From Falsirhodobacter halotolerans (lineage in GTDB: Bacteria > Pseudomonadota > Alphaproteobacteria > Rhodobacterales > Rhodobacteraceae): a stretch of 64,000 bases of DNA. The stretch spans positions 724,501 through 788,500 of the forward strand of contig NZ_JALJAZ010000001.1 in NCBI RefSeq assembly GCF_022899245.1, read 5' to 3'. Below are positions 26,596 to 37,600 of this stretch, in pieces (within the stretch, counting starts at the first letter, position 1; every line of letters begins with the position of its first letter). The notes beneath the pieces were generated by a model that was not told the origin of the DNA, ran no database searches, and saw only the letters and a program-made list of their open reading frames with translations. The translations under genes and the position numbers were made by a program.

Positions 26596-27315
26596 TCACT
26601 CCCCTTCCGCCAACGCCCCATAAAGGACAAGCGTCGGAAGATTGCCCGCCGGGGCATCGGCAAGCAAGGCCGCAAGCCCGGAAATCGAATGGCGGGACAG
26701 GGATTGTTCAGGGTGACCAACGCTTTCGGCCAACAGGGCCGGGGTTTCGGGGGGCATTCCTGCGGCCATAAGACGCGCGGCAAAGGCGGGGAAGGTCCGG
26801 CGCCCCATGAACAGCACCGTCACGGCGGCGGGATCGGCCAGCGCGGGCCAGTTCAGCCCCGGCGGCAGATCGCCGTCAAGGCCCGCCCCGGTCACGAACT
26901 GCACCCGCCGCGCGGTGGTGCGGCGGGTCAGCGGGATGCCCGCGGCGGCGGCGGCGGCCAGTGCCGAGGGGACGCCGGGCACGATCTCGTATCCGATTCC
27001 GGCGGCGGTCAGAGCGGCGATCTCCTCCTCCAGCCGCCCGAACAGGCCTGCATCGCCGGATTTCAGCCGCACGACCCGCGCCCCGGTGCGGGCGTGATCG
27101 ACCAGCAGGCGGCTGATGTGATCCTGCTTCATCGACACGCGGCCCGCGCGCTTGCCGACCGCAATCAGGTCCGCCCCCGCCCGCGCATGGCCCAGCACCG
27201 GACCGGAGGCGAGGTCGTCGAACAGCACCACATCCGCCGCCTGCAAGCGCGCCACGGCCTTGAGCGTCAGCAGCTCGGGATCGCCCGGCCCGGCCGAAAC
27301 GAAGGACACCGTCAT
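26596..27315 (-). CDS. cobA: uroporphyrinogen-III C-methyltransferase
   Basis: Stand-alone SUMT of 239 residues making precorrin-2 from uroporphyrinogen III with two SAM. Motifs are FVSAGPGDPELLTLKAV, VVLFDDLAS, VRLKSGDAGLFGR and YEIVPGVPSALAAAA. It has no CysG N-terminal dehydrogenase/chelatase, so it is the pathway entry enzyme for corrin. The start at 27315 overlaps the cobB stop (ATGA). Confidence 0.95.
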   Translation of the reverse strand: MTVSFVSAGPGDPELLTLKAVARLQAADVVLFDDLASGPVLGHARAGADLIAVGKRAGRVSMKQDHISRLLVDHARTGARVVRLKSGDAGLFGRLEEEIAALTAAGIGYEIVPGVPSALAAAAAAGIPLTRRTTARRVQFVTGAGLDGDLPPGLNWPALADPAAVTVLFMGRRTFPAFAARLMAAGMPPETPALLAESVGHPEQSLSRHSISGLAALLADAPAGNLPTLVLYGALAEGE

Positions 27316-28601
27316 GCGTCTTCCCCGATCAGGTGAAAGAAGGTGCCGGTGGCCTGGCCCCGCCGCGATCCGGTTTCCGGCACGCCCGCGCCGGTCGCGT
27401 CCCACACCTGCGCCAGCGGTGCGTCGGGCTGCGACAGGATCGTGGCATAGTGGAACTCGTGGCCCCGCGCGCGGGGCGGCAGGTGGGGCGCATCCAGTTC
27501 CGCCACGCGGTAGCCCAGATGCATGCGACGTTTGGCAAAGCTGGTCTCCAGCCCCAGAAGCCCGGCCATCCGGTGCCGTGTGCCATCCGCCGCGACCAGC
27601 CCCGCCCCCATCGCCATGTATCCGCCGCATTCGCCATGCACCGGGCGCGTGGCGGCGAATGCCGCCAACCCGTCGCGGAACGTGGCGCAGTCGGCCAGTC
27701 GCGCGGCGTGCAGTTCGGGGTATCCGCCGGGCAGCCAGCAGGCGGTGGCGGTCGGATCGGGTGCCTCGTCCGCCAGGGGCGAGAAGGGCAGGATCGTCGC
27801 CCCCATCGCCCGCCATCCCGCGATCAGGTGGGGGTAGATGAAGGAGAACGCCGCATCGCGGGCCAAGGCGATCCGTTCGGCGGGCGGCGGCACCGGCGGG
27901 ACCGTCGCGGGGGGCAGGGAACAGGGGCGGGCCGCACCCTGCAACGCCGCAAGATCCAGATACGCGCGCGCAAGATCCGCAAGCGCGTCCAGCCGGGCGT
28001 CCAGATCGCCGGTCTCCTCGGCTTGCACCAAGCCCAGATGCCGTTCGGGCAATTCGGTGGCGGCGTTGCGGGGCAGGCAGCCGAAGACCGCAAGCCCCGC
28101 CTCGGCCATGCCGGCGCGGATCAGCGCCTCATGTCGGGGGCTGGCGACGCGGTTCAGGATCACGCCCGCCACCGTCACCCCGTCGCGAAAGGTGGCCAGC
28201 CCCCGCGCCACCGCCGCCGTCGTCTGCGCCTGACCCGAGGCGTCCAGCACCACCACCACCGGCCAGCCGGTCAGCGCCGCCAGATCCGCCGTCGCCCCCG
28301 TGCCCGACAGCCCCGCCGTCGCCACACCGTCGAACAGGCCCATCGACCCTTCGGCCAGCGCGATCGCGCCATCGCCGCCATGGATCAGGGACGCGATCCG
28401 GTCCCGCCCCATGGCCCATGTGTCAAGGTTCCACGACGCCCGCCCGGTGGCCGCGCGGTGAAAGGCGGGGTCGATATAGTCCGGTCCGCTTTTGAAAGCC
28501 TGCACCGCCACACCGGCCCCGCTCAGCGCGCGGGCCAGCCCCAGCATCACCGTCGTCTTCCCCGACCCGGAGGCGGGGGCGGAGATGATCAGCCCCCTCA
28601 C
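27312..28601 (-). CDS. cobB: hydrogenobyrinic acid a,c-diamide synthase
   Basis: Enzyme of 429 residues amidating side chains a and c of hydrogenobyrinic acid using Gln and ATP. The N-terminal P-loop is [20 protein letters not shown], and the C-terminal class I amidotransferase-like domain has the nucleophile in [11 protein letters not shown]. It overlaps cobM upstream and cobA downstream by four bases each. Confidence 0.95.
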   Translation of the reverse strand: MRGLIISAPASGSGKTTVMLGLARALSGAGVAVQAFKSGPDYIDPAFHRAATGRASWNLDTWAMGRDRIASLIHGGDGAIALAEGSMGLFDGVATAGLSGTGATADLAALTGWPVVVVLDASGQAQTTAAVARGLATFRDGVTVAGVILNRVASPRHEALIRAGMAEAGLAVFGCLPRNAATELPERHLGLVQAEETGDLDARLDALADLARAYLDLAALQGAARPCSLPPATVPPVPPPAERIALARDAAFSFIYPHLIAGWRAMGATILPFSPLADEAPDPTATACWLPGGYPELHAARLADCATFRDGLAAFAATRPVHGECGGYMAMGAGLVAADGTRHRMAGLLGLETSFAKRRMHLGYRVAELDAPHLPPRARGHEFHYATILSQPDAPLAQVWDATGAGVPETGSRRGQATGTFFHLIGEDA

Positions 28602-29344
28602 CGGAAGCGCCGGTCATAATCGGGGGCGTAAAGGCGGCTTTCACCGAACCCTTCGGCGGCCAGCGTCCGCCCGATCAGGATCAGCGCCGTCCGCTCCGGC
28701 CCGCCCATCGCCGCCGTCTCCAACGTCGCAAGCGTGGCGCGGACCACCCGTTCCTCGGGCCAGCTTGCCCGCCAGACGATGGCGGCGGGGCAATCGGGGC
28801 CGTAATGGGGCAGGCATTCGGCCACCACACGCGGCAGGACGTGGATCGACAGATGCACCGCCAGAACCGCGCCGGTCGCGGCAAAGGCGGCAAGGCTCTC
28901 CCCCTCCGGCATGGCGGTGGCGCGGCCCGAGGTGCGGGTCAGCACGACCGACTGCGCCTGACCGGGCAGGGTCAGTTCCGCCCCAAGGGTCGCCGCGGCG
29001 GCGGCAAAGGACGGAACCCCCGGCGTGATGTCATAGGGGATGCCAAGATCGCGCAGGCGGCGAAGCTGTTCCCCCATCGCCGACCAGATCGACAGATCGC
29101 CCGAATGCAGGCGGGCGACATTGTGGCCTACGGCATGGGCCGCCCCGATCTCGGCCATGATGTCGTCAAGGCTGAGCGGCGCGGTGTTCACGATCCGCGC
29201 GCCGGGGGGGCAATGGGCGAGAACCCCTTCGGGCACCAGCGATCCGGCATAAAGGCAGACGGGGCAGGCGGCGATCAGATCCCGTCCGCGCAGGGTCAGA
29301 AGATCGGGGGCGCCGGGGCCTGCACCGATGAAATGGACGGTCAT
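28598..29344 (-). CDS. cobM: precorrin-4 C11-methyltransferase
   Basis: Tetrapyrrole methylase of 248 residues. Diagnostic segments are [47 protein letters not shown] and [18 protein letters not shown]. It methylates C11 of precorrin-4. The start overlaps the cobE stop and the stop overlaps the cobB start. Confidence 0.95.
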   Translation of the reverse strand: MTVHFIGAGPGAPDLLTLRGRDLIAACPVCLYAGSLVPEGVLAHCPPGARIVNTAPLSLDDIMAEIGAAHAVGHNVARLHSGDLSIWSAMGEQLRRLRDLGIPYDITPGVPSFAAAAATLGAELTLPGQAQSVVLTRTSGRATAMPEGESLAAFAATGAVLAVHLSIHVLPRVVAECLPHYGPDCPAAIVWRASWPEERVVRATLATLETAAMGGPERTALILIGRTLAAEGFGESRLYAPDYDRRFR

Positions 29345-29676
29345 GCGGGATCTCCTTCCGCCAAGGCCAGCGTGATGCGCCCGTCGATGATGCGGCGGGG
29401 GCCAAGCAGCCGCGCCTCGGGGCCAAGCGCGGCAAGGGCGGCCGCCTCGGCCACCGAGCCTGTGCAGTGCCGCGCGCGCGATGCCGCGCTGTCCGTCGGC
29501 GTGACCTGCCGCGCCAGAACCGCGCGGGAAATGGCGATGACCGGCAGGCCGAGGCCATGCAGGGGGGCGATCTTGCTGTCCACCGTCGCCACCGCGTCGG
29601 CGTGAACCCCCGCCAGCGCCGCGCGCAGGTCGTCCACCGTCACGTCGCGGCGAAATCCAAGGCCCGCAACGATCAT
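29341..29676 (-). CDS. cobE: cobalamin biosynthesis protein CobE (CbiG C-terminal domain)
   Basis: Small protein of 111 residues similar to the C-terminal domain of CbiG; aerobic pathways carry it as CobE, with unsettled biochemical role. [17 protein letters not shown] and [18 protein letters not shown] are the recognisable parts. The ATG at 29676 is chosen because it overlaps the cobL stop; an ATG four codons upstream is possible. Confidence 0.88.
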   Translation of the reverse strand: MIVAGLGFRRDVTVDDLRAALAGVHADAVATVDSKIAPLHGLGLPVIAISRAVLARQVTPTDSAASRARHCTGSVAEAAALAALGPEARLLGPRRIIDGRITLALAEGDPA

Positions 29677-30824
29677 GGGCAGCACCATTGCACCAGCGGC
29701 CGGGACGGCGTCCAGCCGCGCCCCTGTCCCAGCGGGGCCGCCGTCTCGATCCCGACGCGCATCAGCCGTCCGCCGCGTTCGCCATGCAGCGCGATCAGCC
29801 GCGCCTCCGTCTCCAGCGTGACGGCGTTGATCACCAAACGGGCAGCGGGCAGGGCGGCCAGAAGCGTATCGGAAAAACCTCCGCCGATGAAAATCGCGGC
29901 GGGGGCGGTATCCGGCAATGTCTCCGGCGCCGCACCTTCCAGAACCGTCAGGCGGTGATCCACCCCGAAGGCGCGGGCGTTGGCGCGGATGTTCCGGGCC
30001 CGGTCCTCCCGCACCTCCACCGCCACCGCCGTGCCGCCCGCCAGACACCATTCCACCGCGACCGAGCCGGACCCCGCGCCGATATCCCACAGATGCTCGC
30101 CCGCGCGGGGGGACAGCGCGGCAAGGGTCATCGCGCGGATCGGGGCCTTGGTGATCTGGCCGTCATGGGCGAACAGCGCGTCGTTCAGACCGGCCACGCG
30201 GGGCAGGAACCCCGACCCTGCCGCCTCGATCGCCAGAATGCAGGGGGCGCGGGCATCGGTGATGCCGTCGCTGGCGGTCGTCTCGGTGATCCGCTCCCGC
30301 GGGCCGCCAAGCGCCTCGCCCAGCCAGATGCGGGAGGGGCCGTGCCCCTGCACCGTCAGCCAATCGGCCAGCTCTGTCGCCGCCGCCCCGTCGCGCAGCG
30401 TCACGATCACACGGCCGCCGCGCGTCAAAAGGGGGCGCAGGCGGGCGAACGGCGCGGCGTGCAGGCCCATCACCGCCACTTCCTCCAACCGCCATCCCAA
30501 CCGCGCCGCCATCAGCGACGGGGTGGAGGGGGCGGGGATCGCCCGCCATTCGTGACGCTCCAGCGCCGCGGCCAGACCCGCGCCCGCCCCGTGCCAGAAC
30601 GGATCGCCCGAGGCGAGGACCACCACCCGCCGCCCCCGTTCGGCCAGAACGGGGGTCACGCTGAACGGAACCGGCCACGGCCGCCCGCGCGCGCCCGCCA
30701 GCGCCAGATGCCGTGGGCCGCCGAAGATGACCTCGGCCCGGTCCAGCGCCGCACGGCTTGCGGGGGGCAGGCCATCCGGTCCATCTTCGCCGATACCGAC
30801 GATCGTCAGCCAAGGGTCAGACAT
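29673..30824 (-). CDS. cobL: precorrin-6Y C5,15-methyltransferase (decarboxylating)
   Basis: Bifunctional enzyme of 383 residues. The N-terminal half ([32 protein letters not shown]) is the CbiE-like C5 methylase. The C-terminal half with [17 protein letters not shown] is the CbiT-like C15 methylase/decarboxylase. The ATG at 30824 overlaps the cobK ATG on the other strand by two bases; a ribosome site AAGAAGGA lies eight bases upstream, inside cobK codons. Confidence 0.94.
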   Translation of the reverse strand: MSDPWLTIVGIGEDGPDGLPPASRAALDRAEVIFGGPRHLALAGARGRPWPVPFSVTPVLAERGRRVVVLASGDPFWHGAGAGLAAALERHEWRAIPAPSTPSLMAARLGWRLEEVAVMGLHAAPFARLRPLLTRGGRVIVTLRDGAAATELADWLTVQGHGPSRIWLGEALGGPRERITETTASDGITDARAPCILAIEAAGSGFLPRVAGLNDALFAHDGQITKAPIRAMTLAALSPRAGEHLWDIGAGSGSVAVEWCLAGGTAVAVEVREDRARNIRANARAFGVDHRLTVLEGAAPETLPDTAPAAIFIGGGFSDTLLAALPAARLVINAVTLETEARLIALHGERGGRLMRVGIETAAPLGQGRGWTPSRPLVQWCCP

Positions 30825-31542
30825 GACGCGCATCCTTCTTCTGGGCGGCACGACCGAGGCGCGGCGCATGGCCGAGGCTTTGGCGGGGACCGACACGCTC
30901 TACAGCTATGCCGGGCGGACGGCGGTGCCATGGGTGCCGCCGGTGGCGGTGCGGACGGGCGGCTTCGGCGGGGCCGAGGGCTTGGGCGCGTTTCTGCGGA
31001 CGGGCGGGTTCACCCATGTGATCGACGCGACGCACCCCTTTGCCGACCGGATCAGCGCGAACGCCGTCGCCGCCTGCACCGCCATGGGCGTGCCGCTGAT
31101 CGCGCTGGAACGCCCGGCCTGGGATGTGCCCGCGCAGCGCGTGCCGGATATGGAGGGGGCAGTCGCGGCCCTGCCAGAGGCACCGGCGCGCGTGTTCCTT
31201 GCCATCGGGCGTCAGAACCTGCCCGCCTTCGCCCATCTGCGCCATCGCTGGCTGGTGCGGCTGGTCGAAGATCTGCCCCAACCGCTGCCCGATGCCGATG
31301 TGGTGATCGACCGTGGCCCGTTCGCGGTGGAACGCGACATCGCCATGCTGCGCGCCCACGGGACCGAGATCGTCGTCGCCAAGAACGCGGGCGGCGAGGG
31401 GGCGCGCGCCAAGATCGACGCGAGCGTGGCGCTGGGCCTGCGGCTGATCCTGATCGACCGGCCCGTCCTCCCCCCGCGCCCTGTGATGCGGACGGTGGAG
31501 GCGGCGATGCGCTGGCTTCATGACACCCCCCGGGGGGTATAG
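30823..31542 (+). CDS. cobK: precorrin-6A reductase
   Basis: NADPH-dependent reductase of 239 residues converting precorrin-6A to 6B. ILLLGGTTEARRMAEAL is at the N terminus, VIDATHPFADRISANA follows and VVAKNAGGEGARAKIDA is near the end, all CobK/CbiJ features. The start at 30823 has AAGGG about seven bases upstream within cobL. The gene is the only plus-strand gene inside the minus-strand cob operon. It shares two bases with the cobL start and 25 bases with the 3' end of cobJ. Confidence 0.93.
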   Translation: MTRILLLGGTTEARRMAEALAGTDTLYSYAGRTAVPWVPPVAVRTGGFGGAEGLGAFLRTGGFTHVIDATHPFADRISANAVAACTAMGVPLIALERPAWDVPAQRVPDMEGAVAALPEAPARVFLAIGRQNLPAFAHLRHRWLVRLVEDLPQPLPDADVVIDRGPFAVERDIAMLRAHGTEIVVAKNAGGEGARAKIDASVALGLRLILIDRPVLPPRPVMRTVEAAMRWLHDTPRGV

Positions 31543-32252
31543 ACCCAACGCCCCGCCCGGCGCGTGGCGCGGTTGCCCAGAAGAACGACGGTCCGCATGT
31601 CGGCCATCTGCGGCGTGGCCTCCGCAAGGGTGACGGTTCGCAAGCTCTGGTCGGGGGTGGAGACGGCGCGGGCGAAGGTGATCAGCCGGTCGGAGCCGCA
31701 CAGATCCCGCAGCAGGTCCAGAACCCGCGCGAACCCCTCGGGGCGCGCCTTGGACCGTGGATTGTAGAAGGCCATGGCGAAGTCCCCCTCGACCCCCGCA
31801 CGCAGGCGGCGTTCGATCAGGGACCACGGTTTCAGATTGTCCGACAGGTTGATCGCGCAGAAATCGTGCCCGAGGGGGGCCCCCGCCGCCGCTGCGGCCG
31901 CCAGCATCGCGGTGATGCCGGGCAGGACGGCAATGTCGAGAGTGTGGAATGCAGGCTCGGTCTCTGCCACCTCGAACACGGCGCTGGCCATGGCGAATAC
32001 CCCCGGATCGCCGGAGGAGACGACGACCACCCGCCGCCCCGCCGCCGCCATGTCCAGCGCGTGGCGGGCGCGCTCCGCCTCCACCCGGTTGTCGCTGGGA
32101 TGCAGGGTCAGACCGGCGCGGGGGGCGATGCGCGCGACATAGGGGATGTAGCCCACCACGTCCGTGGCGTCGGCCAGCGCGGCAGTCACCTCGGGCGTGA
32201 CCATGCCCTCCGCCCCCGGCCCGAGGCCTGCGATCCGCAGCCAGCCGGTCAT
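31518..32252 (-). CDS. cobJ: precorrin-3B C17-methyltransferase
   Basis: Enzyme of 244 residues doing C17 methylation and ring contraction. IAGLGPGAEGMVTPEV, VVGYIPYVARI, VVVVSSGDPGVFAMASAVFE, CAINLSDNLKPW and AFYNPRSKARP are diagnostic. The start overlaps the cobI stop. The 3' end overlaps the end of cobK tail to tail. Confidence 0.95.
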   Translation of the reverse strand: MTGWLRIAGLGPGAEGMVTPEVTAALADATDVVGYIPYVARIAPRAGLTLHPSDNRVEAERARHALDMAAAGRRVVVVSSGDPGVFAMASAVFEVAETEPAFHTLDIAVLPGITAMLAAAAAAGAPLGHDFCAINLSDNLKPWSLIERRLRAGVEGDFAMAFYNPRSKARPEGFARVLDLLRDLCGSDRLITFARAVSTPDQSLRTVTLAEATPQMADMRTVVLLGNRATRRAGRWVYTPRGVS

Positions 32253-32974
32253 GCCGACACCGGGCGGCGGCCTTGGCCGTGGACAAGGACGATGGCGAAA
32301 TAGGGGCAGTCGTCGCCCGCCACCTCGGCCAGCCGGGCCACGCGCTGCGTGGGCATCGTCCCGCGCTCCACCAGCCAGGCCGCATCCAGCCGACCGGCGG
32401 CGGCCAGCGCACGCCGGATCTTCGGCAGGTGGCGGCCCGTCTTCATCACCACCAGCGCATCGGTGTCGGCGGCGCGGCGGGCCAGATCCTCCTCGGGCAG
32501 GGTGCCGGTCAGGACCGTCAGCACATCGTCGCCCCAAGTGATCGGCACCCCGGTCGCGGTCCAGCAGCCGGACATGCCCGGAATGCCGGGAACGACTTCG
32601 ACCTCTGCCTGAAGACGCGAATGCAAGTGCATGAAACTGCCATAGAAAAACGGATCCCCCTCGCACAGGACGATCACGTCCTGAGTCTTGGCGATCGCGT
32701 CCAGTCGCACGGCCCATGTGTCATAGAAGGCGGCCAGGCAGGCGTTGTAATCGGGGTGGTCGACCGGGATCTCGGTCGTCACCGGATATTCCATCGCGTG
32801 TTCGGTGACGCCCTCGGCCAGCATCCCCTCCACGATCCGCCGCGCCTGTCCGGCCCGCCCCGCCTTGCGAAAAAAGGCCACATGCCGCGCGCCCCGGATC
32901 AGGCGGTCGGCGCGGACCGACATCAGGTCGGGATCGCCGGGGCCAAGGCCCGTGCAGATGACGCGACCGCTCAT
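32249..32974 (-). CDS. cobI: precorrin-2 C20-methyltransferase
   Basis: Tetrapyrrole methylase of 241 residues acting on precorrin-2. CTGLGPGDPDLMSVRADRL, VIVLCEGDPFFYGSFMHL and VEVVPGIPGMSGCWTATG are typical. The start at 32974 overlaps the cobH stop, and the stop overlaps the cobJ start. Confidence 0.95.
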   Translation of the reverse strand: MSGRVICTGLGPGDPDLMSVRADRLIRGARHVAFFRKAGRAGQARRIVEGMLAEGVTEHAMEYPVTTEIPVDHPDYNACLAAFYDTWAVRLDAIAKTQDVIVLCEGDPFFYGSFMHLHSRLQAEVEVVPGIPGMSGCWTATGVPITWGDDVLTVLTGTLPEEDLARRAADTDALVVMKTGRHLPKIRRALAAAGRLDAAWLVERGTMPTQRVARLAEVAGDDCPYFAIVLVHGQGRRPVSA

Positions 32975-33600
32975 TCCTTGCGGCTCGCCAAGGCGTTGAC
33001 GGCGGCGACGGTGATGGCCGATCCGCCAAGCCGCCCCCGCACGATCACCGCGGGGCATGGGGGGGCGGCCATCAGCGCCTCCTTGGATTCCGCCGCCCCC
33101 ACGAAGCCCACGGGACAGCCGATGATCGCGGCGGGGCGCGGGCAGGCGGGGTCTTCCAGCATGTTCAGAAGGTGGAACAGCGCGGTCGGCGCGTTGCCGA
33201 TCGCCACGACCGCGCCCGCGAGATGGGGCCGCCACAGCTCCACCGCCGCGGCGGAGCGGGTGTTGCCCATTTGGCGCGCCATGTCGGGGACCGACGGATC
33301 GTGCAGTGTGCAGATGACGGCGTTCTCTGCCGGCAGGCGCGGGCGGGTGATGCCCTCGCTGACCATCCGCGCGTCGCACAGGATCGGCGCGCCGTTCGAC
33401 AGTGCCGCGCGGGCGGCGACGGCCATGCCGGGGGTGAACCGCACATCCGCCTCAAGCCCCACCAGCCCCGCCGCGTGGATCATGCGGACGACGACCGGCT
33501 CCTCCTCGGGGGTGAAGCGGGTCAGATCGGCCTCGGCCCGGATGGTGGCGAAGCTTTGGGCATAGATCGCCGCGCCGTCGGTTTCATAGCTGTGCGGCAT
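32971..33600 (-). CDS. cobH: precorrin-8X methylmutase
   Basis: Enzyme of 209 residues moving the C11 methyl to C12 to give hydrogenobyrinic acid. RMIHAAGLVGLEADVRF contains the catalytic His, with GAPILCDARMVSEGI and AIIGCPVGFVGAAESKEAL as family marks. The ATG at 33600 lies inside the end of cobG (17-base overlap). A longer in-frame start at 33645 is less likely. Confidence 0.95.
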   Translation of the reverse strand: MPHSYETDGAAIYAQSFATIRAEADLTRFTPEEEPVVVRMIHAAGLVGLEADVRFTPGMAVAARAALSNGAPILCDARMVSEGITRPRLPAENAVICTLHDPSVPDMARQMGNTRSAAAVELWRPHLAGAVVAIGNAPTALFHLLNMLEDPACPRPAAIIGCPVGFVGAAESKEALMAAPPCPAVIVRGRLGGSAITVAAVNALASRKE

Positions 33601-34618
33601 TCGTGCCCCCGAGGAGTGTGATGCAGGCGTCGGGCGGAAGACCACGACGCTGCGGTGGGTCCGAGGCGCGACCGAACGGAATCAACCCGAACCCGTCCGG
33701 TAAGGCCACAAGGGTCGTTGCCGGATCGCGCGGGCGGGCGCAACCCTTGGCGCAGCCGGAGATGTGGAGCGTGCCTTGCACCCGCGCCGCCAGCGCCCGG
33801 GCCAAGGGGCGCGTGGGCGCGTGGCCCTGCGCGCAGGCGGGCGCGCCGGGGCAGGCCACGACCCGGCGCAGGGGATCGGCGTCGGACAGGATCAGATCGG
33901 GCCGGTCCGGGGCGGTGCGGCAGGGCAGGAACAAGGCCCGCCACGGGGTCAGAACAACCTCGCCCAAGGCCACCAGCGTGTCGGGGGTCAGTTCGCCGAA
34001 GGGCAGGCCGACAAGTGTGCCGTGGGGATGGGCCCCAAGCGCGGGCACCGTCGCAGGCGGCGGCGCGATGTCCCCCGCAAGATGCGGCGGCGGTGTGACA
34101 TCCCGCATCCGTTTCGCGCCCGTCGTCAGGAACCATTCGGCCAGCGCGCGCACCGTCTCCGCCCCGCCGCGCCGTCCCAACGGCTGGCCATCGGCGCGGA
34201 CCAGATCGCCCTCCAACCGGATATCGGCGGGGGTGTCGGCCATGACGCGCACCGCCCCGCGATCCAGCACGACGCCGAATTTCGGCGGCAAAGACAGATC
34301 CGCCAGGGCCGTGGTCAGCGTCGCCTCCATCGGGTCGGGGGCGAAGGGGGCGGCCAGAACGGGCGAGGCGTCCACCACCAGCCCCGCATCGCGCAGCGCC
34401 TCGATCAGAGGGGGGTGGGTGTCCTCGGTCACGCCCCGGATCTGCAGCCCGGCGCGCGAGGACAGGTCCATCCGGCCATTGCCGAAGCGCCGCGCCACAT
34501 CGGCCACCGCCGCGCCTTGCGCCGCCGTCAGCCGCCCGCCGGGGGGGCGCAACCGCACCAGAAGCCCGTCGCCCGACATCATGGGGCGCAGCGCGGTGGG
34601 GCACCAGCCGCGGATCAC
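33584..34618 (-). CDS. cobG: precorrin-3B synthase
   Basis: Oxygen-dependent enzyme of 344 residues related to sulfite/nitrite reductases, hydroxylating C20 of precorrin-3A. This marks the aerobic route. LSSRAGLQIRGV is the N-terminal siroheme-type motif. Cys residues for an iron-sulfur cluster are in CPGAPAC and ISGCAKGCARP. The GTG start at 34618 overlaps the cobN stop (GTGA). Confidence 0.92.
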   Translation of the reverse strand: MIRGWCPTALRPMMSGDGLLVRLRPPGGRLTAAQGAAVADVARRFGNGRMDLSSRAGLQIRGVTEDTHPPLIEALRDAGLVVDASPVLAAPFAPDPMEATLTTALADLSLPPKFGVVLDRGAVRVMADTPADIRLEGDLVRADGQPLGRRGGAETVRALAEWFLTTGAKRMRDVTPPPHLAGDIAPPPATVPALGAHPHGTLVGLPFGELTPDTLVALGEVVLTPWRALFLPCRTAPDRPDLILSDADPLRRVVACPGAPACAQGHAPTRPLARALAARVQGTLHISGCAKGCARPRDPATTLVALPDGFGLIPFGRASDPPQRRGLPPDACITLLGGTNAAQL

Positions 34619-37600
34619 AGCGTCACCGCGATGGAATTGCGCCGCGTGTGCCACAACCCCGCCTCGGCCAACCTGCGGAACAGATCGCGCAGCGCGGCCA
34701 GGGCCTGCGGATTGGCGCTTTCAAGAAACGCGGTCACGTCGGCATCGCCCAGCGTCGCGTCGTGATAGAGGTCGAACAGATGCGACGGCACCGCCCCCGC
34801 CAGATGGGCGAAGGCGGCCATGTTTTCCCCCGTGGCCACGATTTCCGCCGCGCCGCGAAAGCCGTGGGCCATCATTCCGCGTGTCCAGACGGGGTTCGCC
34901 GCACGGGCGCGGACCACGCGGGAGATCTCTTCGGTCAGAAGGCGGGCGCGGGGGGATGCGGGATCGGTGTTGTCGAGGTGATAGAGCGCGGGCGCGTCGT
35001 GGCCCAGCGCGTGCAGGGCGGCGGCGGGCCCCGCCTCATGCGCGGCATAGTCGGTGGCCAGCAGCAGATCGCTTTCCGCCAGATCCTGCGCGTGAACGAA
35101 GCTGTCGGTGGTGGCCAGACGCGCTTCCAGCCCCGCGCGGTCGCGGCGGCTTTCCCCATCCGTGCCGATCGCCCATTCCGACGCGCGCAGCCATGCGGCC
35201 CCGGCGGCCTCGCGCGCGGCGTCGGTAAACTCGGGGTTCGGGTCCATCCCGAGGCCGTAGCTGGCGGGGCGGGGGCCGAACACCCGCGCCGTCCGGTCGG
35301 CATAGGGGCCCGCATCCTCCCGCATCGCCAACGCCTCCGCCCCCGCCTGGAACATCTGCGCCAGACCGGGGAAGATGTCGCGGAACAGGCCCGAGACGCG
35401 CAGGGTCACGTCGATGCGCGGGCGGTCCAGCAGCGCGGGGGGGATGATCTCGTATCCCGTCACGCGCCCATCGGTCCATGTGGGGGCGAGGCCGGCCAGA
35501 TGCAGGGCCATGGCGAAATCCTCGCCCGCCGTGCGCATCGTGGCGCTGCCCCACAGGTCCACCACCAGACCCTGCGGCCAGTCGCCATGGTCCTGAAGGT
35601 GGCGGCGCAGCAGCTCTTCGGCCAGACGCACGCCTTGGGCATGGGCGGCGGGGGTGGGCACGGCGCGGGGGTCGGTCGCGAACAGGTTGCGCCCGGTGGG
35701 CAGCACGTCCGACCGTCCCCGCGCGGGCGAGCCGGAGGGCCCCGCCGCCACGCGACGGCCCGCCAGCGCGGCCAGCAGCCCGTCGCGTTCCTGCGCGCCG
35801 CACGCGCCCCGGCCATAGATATGCAGCCCTTCGCCGAAGCGGCTTTCCTTCAGGTCGCAGACGAAACGGTCGATTTGGGGGATCGCCTCTGCCGCGCTGG
35901 CGTGTCGCGGGATGGCAAGGTCTTCCTCCACCCCCGCGGCGCGTGCCTCGGCCCGGATATCCGCGATGAGGCGGGTGCGGCGGGCGGGATCAAGGCCGTC
36001 GGCGGTGGAGTATTCGTCGAGCAGCCGTTCCAGATGCGCCAAGGATTCCGGCAGGGCGGCGGTGGTCAGGGGCGGGGGCAGGTGGCCCAGCGTCACGGCG
36101 CCGATGCGGCGGCGGGCCTGCGCCGCCTCGCCCGGATCGTTCACGATGAAGGGATAGATGACGGGCATCGCCCCGGTCAGCGCCTCGGGCCAGCAGGCGT
36201 CGGACAGGGCGACCGACTTGCCGGGCAGCCATTCCAGCGTGCCATGCGCGCCCACATGCACCAGCGCGTCGGCCTGCCCGCGCAGCCAGAGATAGAACGC
36301 CACATAGTCATGGCTCGGCACGCGTGTCAGGTCGTGATACGCATCCGCCCGGGTGTCGGGCGTGCCGCGTTCGGGTTGCAGCGCCACCAGCGCCGCGCCG
36401 TGGCGCGTGACGTGGAATATGGGATCGCGCACGGGATCGCCCCACGCCGCCGCCAGATCATCGCGCAGACGTTGCGGCAGGGTGGACAGGGCCGCGCGAT
36501 ACTCCGCCAGCGGCCAAGTGACCGTGCTGCGTTCGGGCGGGCCGATGTCATAGCCCGCCGCCGCCAGATCCGACAGGATCGCCTGCGCCGAGGCCAGCGC
36601 GTCCAGCCCAACGGCATGTGCGTCCTGATGCGCGCGTCCGGGATAGGTGGACAGGATCAGCGCCACGCGCCCCCTTTGACGCAGACGCGTCCAGGCCAGG
36701 ACACGGTCGGCGATCGCGTCGATCCGCTCGGGCTCGGGGCGGTGGGCGAAGCGGGAATATTGCAGATCCGGATCGCGGGGGCTGGGCTGCTTGAAACTGG
36801 CGACGCCGGCAAAGATGCGGCCATCCACCTCGGGCAGCACGACATGCATTGCCAGGTCCGAAGGCGACAACCCGCGCTCAGACGCCAGCCAATCCTTGCG
36901 CCGCGCGGTGGACAGCGCCACCTGAAACACCGGCGCGTCCGACGCGTCGAAGGGGGTTCGGCCATCGGCGTCGCGCGCGGAAAACGCGGTCGCGTTCAGG
37001 ATCGCCGCCGGGGCATGTGCGGCCAGGTGGTCGCGCATCCAGTCCGCCACCCCCGCCGTCTTCAACGATGGGGCGAAGACGCCATAGCTGTCCACCCCCC
37101 GCGCCCGCAGCGCCCGGATCAGCGCGGCGACCGGTTCGGTGTCGGCGGCGGTCAGGTAACTGCGATAGAACACCACGGGCACACCGTCTTGCGGGCCGAT
37201 GATCCCGCCCTCGGGGCACCAGAAGCCCATCTGCGGCACGGTCTTTGCCCCGGCCACCGGCCCGGCGTAAAGCCCCGCCGCCAAGGCAAGCTGGGCCAGC
37301 GCGGCCTCTGCCGCCACCTCGCCCCCCGCATCGCACAGGGCCTGCAACCGCCGCAGCGTCCCGATGGGCAGGGTGGAGATCGCATCCAGCCGCGCATCCT
37401 CCCGCCCGTCGGCAGGCAGGACGGCCAGGGCGATACCCCGTCGCCGCGCCATGTCCTGAAGGGTGGCGAGGCCATAGGGCCAATAGGCCTCCCCCCCGAT
37501 CAGGCGGACAAGAACCGCCTTCGCCCCGGAGAGCACCGTCTCGGCATATTGATCGACCGAGACGGGATGTTTCAGCGCGATCAGGTTGCACAGGCGCAGG

